DNA of 64,000 nucleotides, taken from the NCBI GenBank assembly GCA_024138015.1, contig JAMXBB010000003.1, forward strand, positions 12,708,467-12,772,466, in the 5' to 3' direction. The notes beneath the pieces are model-generated. The model saw nothing but the letters and a program-made list of their open reading frames with translations, ran no database searches and was not told the origin of the DNA. The translations under genes were made by a program, and so were the position numbers. Below, one piece after another: positions 36,908 to 48,300 of the stretch. Position 1 is the stretch's first letter; every line of letters starts with the position of its first letter. This stretch comes from Lumnitzera littorea. Taxonomy: Eukaryota; Streptophyta; Magnoliopsida; Myrtales; Combretaceae.

Positions 36908-38086
36908 GGGAAAAATACAAAAAAGTCCTCAACATTTACCTTGTTTTCTATTTTAGTTCTTGATATTTTAAAATTTTTATTTAAGTCCTTAACATTTTAC
37001 AAAAATTTACAAACAAGTTCTTTTAATTGGCGATATTAGATTTTAAATTGGAAAAATACAAAAATATCCTCAATGTTTGGTTCTTTTTCTACTTTAGTTT
37101 TTAACATTTAAAATTTTTTTATTTAAGTCCTTAATATTTGCAAAAAATTGCAAATTAGCCCTTTTAACTAATGGCATTAAATTATTATTTATATATTGAT
37201 ATGTACCAACATTTTATTAGTCTATGTATTTCTATTAGATAGATAATATAATAAAATATTAAAAATTAATCAAGGTATTGAAAATTTATATAGAAATATT
37301 AAAAATAATGAAAATTTATAAAAAATTAGAAAAATGAAAAGAAACAAAAAACTACAAAATTTTAAAAAATTAATAAAATAATATATTTAGTAATGCATAT
37401 ATATACTTATATACATATAATATATATTAATATTTAGTAATTTTAGTTAAAAAAAATATTATATTATTTATTTAATAGTAATATTTTTTACATTTGATTA
37501 ATTTATTTGAAAATTAATATTAATATATATCTATATAAGTATATATATATTACTAAATATATTATTTTCACATTCGTTTTTCAATTTTGCATACTTTTCA
37601 TCTTTTCATTTTTTCAATTTTTTTTTTTTATAAATTTTCATTATTTTGTAATCCTTTCTATAATTTTTCAATACCTTAATTAATTTTTAATATTTTATTA
37701 TATTATTTATCTACTATAAATGTGCTGATCAATAAAATGTTGGCACGTATTAATATGTAAATGATAATTTAACCTCATTAGTTAAAAGGACTAATCTATA
37801 AATTTTTACAAATGTTAAGGATTCAAATGAGAATTTATAAAATATTAAAGACTGAAATAGAAAAAGAAGTAAACGCGAAAAACTTTTTTGTACTATTTCA
37901 TTTTAAAATTTAATACCATTAGTTAAAAGGATTTATTTGCAAATTTTTATAAAGGTTAGGGATTTAAATGAAAATTTTGAAACATTGAGTATTGAAATAG
38001 AAAATGAGATAAATATAAACTACTTTTTTTTTTTTTACTTTTTCCTTAAGAAAAAGCAACCACTTTTTTGTTTTGTTACTTTTTCC
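36908..38086. mobile_element. Long palindromic non-autonomous DNA transposon, Mutator-like
   Basis: The left half is an inverted copy of the right half almost to the centre near 37470, so each arm is over 500 bases. The termini are GGGAAAAATAC (left) and, as reverse complement, GGAAAAAGTAAC (right). Each arm contains two diverged sub-repeats of about 125 bases built from CTCAAC/ATTT, TTTAAGTCCTTAA and TTTTAACTAATGG motifs. The flanks TTTGTCAAA (36899-36907) and TTTATCAAA (38087-38095) match at 8 of 9 bases. That fits the 9-bp duplication of Mutator-like elements with long inverted repeats. No transposase. Confidence 0.75.
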
Positions 38087-38095
38087 TTTATCAAA

Positions 38096-39282
38096 AGTCA
38101 TGTTTTCCGGCGATGGCACAATCTAAGACACATTTTTACTGCAGGAGAAGCAGAAATGTTGCTTACTAGTAGGAGAAATCATGTGTTTCTTGCCTATATC
38201 TGAGAGTATGTATGATTGATAATTTGACTGTATATAGATCCCGAGGACAGATTAATTAAAGGAGATAATCCATCAAGGATTTTTCAATGAGGAAAGGGAA
38301 AGCTGTTGCTTAAACTTTAGGAGGCAAAGATGTCCCACGTCATTGTAACTGATCTCCCAATAAAAGAGCCACTAATTTTTTGCCAGATAAAGTTTTTCCA
38401 AAAACGAAAGTAAAAAGTAATCTACAAACGATCCAAAGGAAAATTTTAATAATACTAAAACGTTACATGTTTTAATGAGTGATAAATAACTAATAATAAA
38501 GTTTTAATATATTAAAATACGAACCCACTATGTTTGAACAAGTGATGTATTCCTACCAATCAATTCTTCCTCACACCTTATTGCAGTTAATCAGCACAAG
38601 AATCATGGCATCTCCGTTTACTCGTTTCCTTCTTGAAATTATTCCAGCTTTTGCACTCCCATGCCTCATTCGATGCCACCTAATTCAATTAAATGCGACC
38701 TCATTAAAATATTTAGACACTCCAAAAGTGATTAATGTTTTCTACTTATAATGCTCGATGTGAGTGGACAATGTTCTGGTTTTGCCAAAACAAGCAACGT
38801 TGCCATTTTATAGCACGCGTTGAAAAACAATGCTAAATATCATTACATCGAATGCTTCGCACGAAATCTCTTCTCTGTTGGTGCAGTAGTGATGCACATA
38901 GATATAGGATCTGTATTTAGTTAAAAAATGATGGGTGCAACCTAAAGTTTCTTTGAAATTCCGAGCTCTGATTTGAAATATGTTTTGACATTAGGATGGA
39001 AGTGACGGGGCCACACGAAATGCTTCATCCGACTAAATTCTTTCCATGGTAGGGCATTGTAAAGGGCTCAATCCGATTATGGACTTTAAGCCCTCTAATA
39101 GTCTGTGTTTAATTTTTTGGGTTAATATAAAAAATCGAATCTATGGATCTCGAGATAATAAAAAGAGATAGTATGATTGGTTTGGAGTAGGAATCATTAA
39201 ACCTATTCTTATACCTTTAGTTTTTCTTGACAAGACTAGTATATTTAAGAAGAGGTCTCCTATAGGCTTGAAATTGAGAGAG
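38096..39282. other. Intergenic DNA without a supportable gene
   Basis: Mixed composition. The ORFs at 37937-38203 (partly in the palindrome) and 38530-38751 have no recognisable domains and lack start or splice context. Confidence 0.4.
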
Positions 39283-39695
39283 CCCACTTATACTATATTT
39301 GGGAAGAGAGAAAGAATGAGGAAGAAATGAAAGTGGGAGAAAAGAAAGTGAGGGAAAAAGAATATTAATTCTCTTATTTGGATAAAGAAGGAATAAAAGT
39401 GGAAGGAAAGTTAGTAATAATATTATTCATTTTATCAAAATGTCAAAAAAATTCCTCTAACTTTAAGATATGCCTTTATTATAAGGGTAATGGTGTAATT
39501 TCAAAATAATTCTCTCCTATTCTCTTCAATTTGGGAGGAATAAATTTTGATGGGCCTAAAAGAAACAATTTCCTTCCAAATCCATTCATTCTCCTTTTCC
39601 TTTCCTTACTAAATAATGGAAAGTACCTTGATTTTTTAACTTTTTCTCCTCTCCCCTCTCCATTCCCTCCCTCGATCCAAACATAGTGTAAAGGG
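39283..39695. repeat. MITE-like element with imperfect inverted termini
   Basis: The left end CCCACTTATACTATATTTGG pairs with the reverse complement of the right end, CCCTTTACACTATGTTTGG. Next to each is a purine-rich GAGAAAGAATGAGG or GAGGGAGGGAATGGAG block. Internal purine-rich and pyrimidine-rich stretches are also mirrored. There is no ORF worth keeping. The TSD was not found. Confidence 0.55.
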
Positions 39696-42600
39696 TCTGT
39701 TGGGAGGGGATTCATCTCAATTCTTAGTTGTCAACCGTCTACGTGATTCGACAAAATAAGTTCATGACCAAATTCTATGAGTACTTGAAGTCAAGATCAA
39801 GAAATCATGAGAAACCTCATTCACACTATCAATTTGCTTCTATGAAAGATCAAATGGCATAATGTTTTTCTTCAAGAACTCCTCCCTGCCTCTTCTTTCT
39901 TAATTTTCTTCTATATGTCATTCCATATCATATCTCTACACTCACGTGTAGCACTGGATGTACATAGTATGTACATGAGCATCACAACCAAATCATCACA
40001 CCTAGGATATTTTAGTAGTTGTTTTGAAATATATTTGGAAAAATTATTAAAACCCTATAAGGTTTGGAAATAATGAAAATAAAGAATAAAAAATCACAAG
40101 GTGGGTTTTATCTTCTATTTATTATTTTATATTACTGAGAAGTCTAAGTCATGAAAAGTGGAAAAAAGATCCTCTCAATGATCCCTGGGACTCCTCAATC
40201 CAAGATATTGTCCAGGTGTTGGTGCTGTTGGTCGCTTTTCTTTCGTGACTGGAAGAACAATTGTATTGCCTTATTTCACAGAACATCATGATTACAGAAG
40301 GACGACGAAAATCACAATCAACTAAGCCATTTAAAGAGCATTACTGGCCAGAAAAATATTAAAAAAAAAAAAANTTACAGTTCCTCAAAACCGTAAAAAA
40401 TCGGTATCCCCTACCAAATAATAAGATAAAATAATTTAACTTGATAAATGATAAGAAATACTAAATTATTCATAATTCTATTATATAAATATTATCTATA
40501 GAAATTGTTTCTATACCAGCTATACACTCCTTCATTCACCTTAACATTGTCGGACTTATCTTCCATTTGCACCCACCGCTCAAAATTCATCCCAGTCCAA
40601 GCTTAAATGAACCTACAAAAGAGATTGTGGGAGAATGAGCAAACTATGGCTTAGTGAGTTTGTTTTTCACTATTTCTTTTTAAGCAGGTTATCAAACATT
40701 ATTAGCACATATGCAATTTATCTATAAATGAAATGAATGCATACGCAATGAATACAAGCAATATATCCATAGGAGTTTAGAATTATGGAAGGTATAGATT
40801 TACGTCGTCTACACATTGATTATTCACTATACTTACTCGCACAAAGTATCTCACCTTAACCGCAGGAGGCTGCCTAGGGGTATCGTCCCTCCAAACGGCA
40901 CCGTCCCTCCAAACGGCACTTAATTATTACCCTAGTTGAGAAACAGCAATCAATATAGGTGGACCTCAACTAAGGCCATCCATCGAATATATCCAAGACC
41001 TCTCAGGCATACAAAGCGAGTCATCTCGCTATCAAAATATATCCATGGCTTTACGGGCACAAATATAAGAGTTTTCTTGTAATCAATTGGAGATACTATG
41101 TTAATTTTTTCTTAACGATAAAAACATCATTCATGGGCAGTACAAGCCCTCACAAAAGTCATAATAAAATATGTTTAAGATTAAAAAAAAGGCTTTCCAA
41201 AAATACTTTTCTTAAAATCTACAAAGTTAGCACTCTCCATCAATATACCAATTAGGTTATAGACATGCAAAAAATATAATTGGTTATTTTAGTCAAATAG
41301 TTAAATTTACCAATTTAAGAAAGTAATCATACAAATGATGGCACACAAAGCAATTAATCATTCAACAAATAATGAGTATCAACCAACAAGCGGCCTGTAA
41401 AAATCAATTAGTAAGCAAATAGCAAATCATTAAAACTTCTTCACTTGGGTTAATGCTCACTTTTCTAGCCTTTCGGATTTCTAGAACTTGATAATTGAGT
41501 ACCTAAAAGATAAGAAAGCTTATAAGTATTTTGAAAAACTAAGTTCCCCAATTAATTAAATATGTATCATTATTTACTTAGTTTCTCATTATAACTCAAG
41601 TATAGTATAAATATAGTTTAACTTAAATCTTTTATATATTTTTCTTGAATTGTCATAAATTTTCAATTTCGTTTTAATTCCAATTTTTATGAACTTATAG
41701 TTGATTTTTATTGTTTTTGAATATACTTTCACATAACGGGTTCCATTTTAGATGTTGTGACTTGTATTTTTCACAATGGTTCTAAAATTTTATAAATTTT
41801 ATTATTTTGACTCAAATGTTTGTAAATTATTTTTTTAGCTTTTTTTTTAAATAATTTTATGATTTAATAAATATTTGAATTTTATATTTTTGTAATTTTA
41901 TTATTTTTAAGTCTATTTTATCAAAATTTATGTATTTTTCTATTTTAAAGGTTTAATACTTATTTATTTCGTTTTTACTATTTTAATAATTTTCTAGTTA
42001 ATTGATTATTTTATTATTATTATTATTATTATGAATTTAATTTAATTTAATTTTATTACATGTTGATATAGTAGCATGAGAAAGTGCCATGTGTCATTTT
42101 CATGGATTTGTATATTTTTCAAATTTTTCCTATTTTGCATTTTACTTAATACTTATACAATTATATTTATTATTATATTTTATCAAATTTCGTAAATTAA
42201 TAATTTTTTTCCATTTTCTTTCAACTCACGGTTTACATACATACTTATATATATATATATATATATTATCTTATCTTATTTATTAATTTAGTATTATAGT
42301 ATATTACACATATAATATTTACGTATGCACATATACTTATATATACTATACCCTAAACATATGTATTTTTATATGTATATATATATACTTATATGATTTG
42401 TTTCCTCTACTTATTTATACATGTATACTTATGTAATTAAATAATATAACCCTAAATGTACTATATGTTCTATACATATATATATATGCTTATACGATAC
42501 CTATACATATATTATACTAATATTTTTTTATACTTTATACCTATATATGTTTTCGGCCACTTACTTATACATATACATATGTAATGAAAATTCCTAATAT

Positions 42601-44977
42601 ACATACTATTATTTACGCATATATATACATGTAAATATACACAATCTTTTACCATTTGTAAAATCAAATATAACATGTATGTACACATGAATATACATAA
42701 GTATTTATATACCTATGAGTACATGTATATGGTATAATACCAATTTTTCATAAAATTCAATACATTTACATAGATTTTTCTTTGCGAATAATAATAGAAT
42801 ACCTATAAATTCACTATATATACCTATAATACATAAGAAATTCTATGAAATACATGTACACAAAAGAATACATTTAAATACTTATTACAAAATAAATATA
42901 TAATATACACACTACTTATTTACTTCCCTTAGTGATTTGGTAAATAATGGATTGGAACCTCCTCCTTCTTCTTCTTGCTTTAATTGATGTATTTGGAGTT
43001 AAAGAAAATTGGGAAAAGGAAAGGGGAATGCTTCATGGTTTGGAAAAAAAATATGGAGATGAAGGTTTTTTTTTTTTTCTTTTATGTTTGAAAAAGTGTA
43101 TGTTGGTTGCTCCTCTTCTAGTAGATGTGACTAGCAAGAATAAGAGGGAAAAAAAAAATGAAATAGTTAAAGAAAAGAAAAGGGAAAAACAAATGGATGT
43201 TAATGTGATTTGATTCAAAAGCTTATCTAAATGTCCTTGTCTTATACACATAATTAACACATGGGGAAATAAACTTACAAATATCCACCGAAATTGATTT
43301 GGAAGCTTCATATGGCAAAGGGAAAAAAAAAAAAATTGGAGAAGAAAAGGAAAAGGAAAAGAAAGAAAAAGGAAAACTATAAAAAAAAATTAGACATTTC
43401 CAAATACAAAAATTATATATTTAATAATTATAATTTTTTTTTGAAATTTTATAAAATTTATTAATTTAGTTGTTATCCGTTATGTTTATAGTATTTAAGA
43501 GTTATCTAAACGGGCTCATAAATAATTTCACGCGATTATGCATATTGGTCGATAATTGTATTTGTTAAAGGTTTTGTTACTGTTAATGTATAATTATTCA
43601 TTTTATATGCTTAAAATTATAGTTTTAGGATTTTTGTTAAGTTCAAGTTCAATTTTAGGTACTTATATGTACATAAGGTTTAAGGGTTTCGTATGCGATT
43701 TAAGTTTTGATCAAATTCTAGGGTTTTTTTATTACTTATAACATACTCAAATTCATATTTTAATAAAATTTTTATCTTACTTAGCCTTATTGACTTATGA
43801 GATTATCTACATTATTAAAATTCAATTTTACTCTCAAATAGCTTAATTCACAGGGTTTATACAATATGTATGTTCATGTTCCTTTTTTCCCTCTTATAAT
43901 TCACACAAATTGATTTTACGTTATGTATTTTCAAGGAAACTCAAAAGTGATTTTTGAAAAGTGCATTGAATATTTATTTAAGAAAAGAAATAATAAAATT
44001 TCACTTACAATAAAACATAAGTGCAACTTATACCATTGACTTCAATGTCCCTTTTTTTTTTCCCCACTCTACTAGAAAACTACTCTTCCTTTACCCTAAC
44101 TCTTTTTTTTTTTTAAAATAATGTTATCGTGGTATTTCTTTCACATAAAATTTTAGTGCATTTATTTTACTTAACGGTTATTTTTTTCTTCTTTTTTGCT
44201 AGTGTTACCTTTTGGGTTTTTTTCCTATTATTTATTCCAACCATGAATAGTCATTGTCATCATCGTTGTTATTATTATTTACCAACTACATCATATTATA
44301 ATGTTGGGGAGAAATTGAACCTGGTTTATTCTATTGGAAGATCAATGTTCTTTTCTTTATAATAAAATGGCCTTGACAACCATGGATAGTTATTTAAATT
44401 ATTGCATAATTATTATTGGGCATGGAACTACTATTTAGAATAGTTTGTTTTTCTATTGATTTTCTATACACATGCCCAACATTAGAAAGGGTACTTGTAC
44501 AGGAAAAGCATCCTCCTCATATAAGGTGAGCTAAAAGCTTACTAATGTAGTTACAAAATCCACATGCCCATGATAGATGGTACAAACTCATAAGTATGCA
44601 TATTGTCTAGTGCAACAAACAATTATTTTGTCATCTTAATTTGGTGAAACAACCAGCATAAGCTTAACGATTTGAAGGCTTGGGGTATCTTCGACTCCTT
44701 AGCATACAATATAATATATATTCTTATGTGACATCAAAACCTTAAAAGTTGCTTCATCTTGATCACTATTGGTATCGGTTGCTAATACAACTAATCTATG
44801 ATAACAATCCATTATGGCGTCCCATTCCACCATAAATACCAATTACGACTTCGTTTTAGAAGACCAACCTATATTACAATAGTTAACTGATCTAATAAAC
44901 TACTTAGCCACAAGTGGCGTTTGATTCCTAAACTAACATCGCATCACCCTAACTTACTGGCCTCATAAGATGATATA
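39696..44977. other. Long AT-rich region without genes
   Basis: The block 40850-41060 is less AT-rich and contains an exact 18-bp tandem pair. The stretch 41560-42900 is extremely AT-rich, with TTA and TA microsatellites (42011-42032, 42247-42266) and imperfect ATACATAT-type simple sequence. A single undetermined base is at 40374. ORFs at 42947-43311 (both strands) come from Lys/Phe-rich low-complexity DNA. Confidence 0.45.
40884..40919 (+). repeat. Exact 18-bp tandem pair
   Basis: CGTCCCTCCAAACGGCAC occurs twice head to tail (40884-40901 and 40902-40919) in a locally GC-rich patch of an otherwise AT-rich area. Confidence 0.95.
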
Positions 44978-44985
44978 ATTGCTAG

Positions 44986-45330
44986 TAGGAGTGTGCAAGT
45001 GGATATTGGCTTGTTTAACTCGCTTTTTAAATATCTTTGGACAGAGGTTTTTTGGCTCATTTAAAAAGCGGACTAAATAAGCCTAGTCCGTTTAACCTAT
45101 CAACTAAAATGAGTTGATTTAGGTTGGCCCATTTAACACAATTATGTCTTTGGCTCGTAAGTAGGCCCGTCCGTTTAACCTGCTTTTTAAACAGGTTAGG
45201 GTTGAAGTTTTTTGATCCATTTAAAAAGCGGGACTAAATAAGTCTGATATGTTTAACCTGCAGGTCAAATTGGGTAGGATCGGACTAGACCAGATCGGAA
45301 TGGTCTATTTAACTTACTTACATACCTCTA
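44986..45330. mobile_element. hAT-type MITE with 8-bp target duplication
   Basis: The left terminus TAGGAGTGTGCAAGTGG and the reverse complement of the right terminus TAGAGGTATGTAAGTAAG form an imperfect TIR of hAT style. The flanks ATTGCTAG (44978-44985) and GTTGCTAG (45331-45338) agree at 7 of 8 bases, the length expected for hAT insertion. The interior holds two direct units offset by about 160 bases, each with GCTTTTTAAA, TTTTTTGG or TTTTTTGA, and CATTTAAAAAGCGG. Non-coding. Confidence 0.8.
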
Positions 45331-45642
45331 GTTGCTAGTTAGTGGCCTCCACTTATGGGACTAGTACTTCTAAATCTATCAGCTTAAGAGCAAATACGTT
45401 CATCAAAATTTTTTTCTTTCTTTTTAATAGTTCGATATGAATTAAGGTTTTTTCAACTTTCTAATTAACAAGCATATCCAACATCCATAGTAACTGCCCA
45501 CCTACAACAAGCTTTTCAATATGGGACATATATTTCATAATATTAATTCTTGAAATAATATACTTATGTATATATTTAGTGAAGGCTTTCATTACAAATC
45601 CAATTCATATTCAATCTTTTCTTCCTCGAGTCCCCCTTAAAA

Positions 45643-45790
45643 CTTCTTAATCATTGAATTACTTACTCAGTATTAGTGTGTAATTACTTACTCAATATTA
45701 CTATGCAATTAAATTACTTCTTAATCATTGAATTACTTACTCAATATTGCTATGCAGTTAAGTTTATGCTATACTAAACATCTAGTTACC
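45643..45790 (+). repeat. Tandem duplication with 74-bp period
   Basis: CTTCTTAATCATTGAATTAC begins at 45643 and again at 45717, with ATTACTTACTCAATATT recurring inside the unit. Non-coding. Confidence 0.8.
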
Positions 45791-45859
45791 TTCCTATTTT
45801 AATTTACATAAACATCTAGTAGCCAAACAATAATAACTTATTTTAACATTGTTATTGTT

Positions 45860-48300
45860 TACAAAGATTTAAGCGTAGGAATCAATGTGCCAACTTTAGG
45901 TTTTGTGTGGGGTAATTCTTTCATATGGTTTCAATTGCCTAAAAGCATAGGGAATGACCTTCTATATTGATGCACAACTCAATCCTTAATACCCTACTAG
46001 TCCCAAAAAGTTTCCAATAATAAGCAACATTATTGCTTTCACTTTTTGAGTACCTACATATACACCACATTTGATAATTACATGGCTTGACAATGTTGCT
46101 TATTCTAGCAATTCCAACTTGAGCTATTCCTCATGTACGAATTAACATTTGGAGTAAATAAGGATATTATCGATCAAGACTACTACTAATTTATCTAAGT
46201 AATATCTAAACACCTTATTAGGAAGGTGTTGAACACTACAAGTATATTAACGAGTCTAGACGGCATCATGTCATAATTCTATGATCTAAACCATTTTTAG
46301 GTATATCCTCCTCCTTAATATTCAATTAATGTTACCTTGACCTTAGGTTTATTATAGAAAATGTTTTAGCTCCCTTTAGTTCATCAAATACATCGATGGA
46401 TCCAAAAGGAGGGCTGAAAGGGGCCTTACCCTTATAGACCGAGAAAAATTAATTAATTGAATTTATCAAAAAAGAAAAAGAATAAGTGCTATATATATTT
46501 TTTAAAGAGAAAAAGTTATTATAATGATAGACATAGATAAATGATTATGTTTTTTATTTTGTAAACTTGAGGTCATTGGATCAATTTCCATTAGAGCTAT
46601 TTTACTTTTTCAAGTTGCACCTATTGTATGTCTCTAAATAAATGCTTTTTATTCTAAAAATAAAATTAAAATTTTCTCATAAAAGAATGATGATTAATTA
46701 AATAAATTATCATAATATGTTATTTATCTTTTTATAACTATACTAAAAGTAGTAATTATAAGTCAATGCTAAAAGATTTTCAGTCTTACTACACAAAATA
46801 CTTGTAAATAGTAACAATAATATTATTTGACGTACTGTTAATTTCTTTTTAGAATTTATATCATCAAAATTAAGAGATATAATTAACAATTGATTCTCTA
46901 ATTACTTGCATTGAAAATAAAACTTTTTCTCATGGAATTACTATCTAAATAATCTTGCAGAGTAATCATTTAAAAGTTATATAATACTAATATTTACATT
47001 ATTATTATGTCATTGTGTTTATCTTACTTATAAAATTTTTAAATATAAATTTTTGTTATATGTTTTTGTTAATAATAAAATTTACACAAGTTTATAGTTC
47101 TATTTTGCAAATGATTGATGGTTAAATTTCAATCAATATATATACCCTATGAAAAGGTAAAAAATATATTCCCTTGATCTCTTCTTTATTTTTTAAACAT
47201 TGACGGCTATAATTATTTTATAGCTAAATTTACAATTTCATCTTATTGAATGTTAAAATGTCACAAGTAAATTTTTTAATAAAATTGTTATATATATGCA
47301 CTATAATTATAATAATAAACAATTTTTTTTCATAAAAGTTCTAATGCACCCCCACTCCCTTAGTCGCTACCCACCAAACTAATGATATAGTTCTACATCC
47401 ATCCCTAATAAAATAGGTCATCTATCATTAGAAAGAGGTACTTATTTTTATTGTAACATGATTTATTTTCCACTAATCAATGTAAAACCTCATACTGTCA
47501 TAATTTTTCTTTACAAGGTACCTTGACCTTGTGCCATTTATTATCATCCCTCAACTTGAAGCTAACTCTCTTAGTCCTTAAACTAAGGATTGTGAAAACA
47601 CCTTGTTTACCTGCTTCCTTGCATTCTAATACCTTATAACATTTTTATTTGTAATTGAAATGAAAGAATGAGGGAATCACCTTATTCTTACACTCCTTGC
47701 TATCATGGTTCATATTCTTACAAGCAAAGCAAGCATTTATTAGCCACTTAAAATCTCTGTCTTCATGTGGACCAACAAACTTTAAGTACCTCAACTTGCC
47801 AACTAGCAAGGGAATCTTGGTTTGAATATTTGGAGCCATAGTCGTTGAAACTATTGATTTGGGCTACATAACCATTAACCTCTTGCCCCTTTCTTAAATC
47901 ACAATCGTTAGTGTTGGTCTTTTACCTAAAGCCACCTAATTCCCACAAGCCTCATGCTATTTGATCTAACTGCAATCCCACTAGAATAGTTTTGCCTTGT
48001 TGATAACTATAATATATGTAGTAAACTCAAAAGCCTTAACCTCATGTTGTAACTTTAGGTTGCATCCATTCATAAACTTCTTGAACTTTGAGTCTTCATC
48101 TACTTCGAATGCTTTAAAGTGAATTTCAACAACCTGTTTAATCTAGCCTTATACTCTTTATTACCTTGCTTAACATTGAATAATTCAATCATCATCTCTT
48201 GGTGATTAATATTAGGGAAATTCTTCATGTAAAAAACATCCTTGAACACTTCTAATTCAATTGGTCCCACAATTAGGCGATAGGCCCATTTTACTAATAA
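45860..48300 (-). pseudogene. Heavily decayed Gypsy gag-RT relic
   Basis: On the minus strand, 47645-48300 retains Gag text: FNVKQGNKEYKARLNRLLKF, FKKFMNGCNLKLQHEVKAFE and a zinc-knuckle-like CFACKNMNHDSKEC (one spacing altered). Further on, 45880-46396 retains RT and RNase H text: VFDELKGAKTFS, NIKEEDIPK, VVLIDNILIYSK (catalytic DD changed to DN) and AFRQLKPYERITPH. Stops and frame changes are numerous. The parts are in Gypsy order but are separated by about 1 kb of unrelated AT-rich DNA, and no LTRs were recognised. Confidence 0.65.
46397..47384. other. AT-rich insertion interrupting the Gypsy relic
   Basis: RT similarity stops abruptly near 46397. The inserted block starts with a G-rich GGAGGGCTGAAAGGGGCC and ends with a C-rich CACCCCCACTCCCTTAG, with AT-rich DNA between. 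The pairing of G-rich and C-rich ends suggests a DNA element, but no TIR or TSD was proved. Confidence 0.35.

Noticed and set aside
42947..43311. Overlapping ORFs on both strands rich in Lys/Glu or Phe/Leu
   Set aside because: They come from purine-rich/pyrimidine-rich simple sequence and both strands give equally long ORFs, which is typical of low-complexity DNA.
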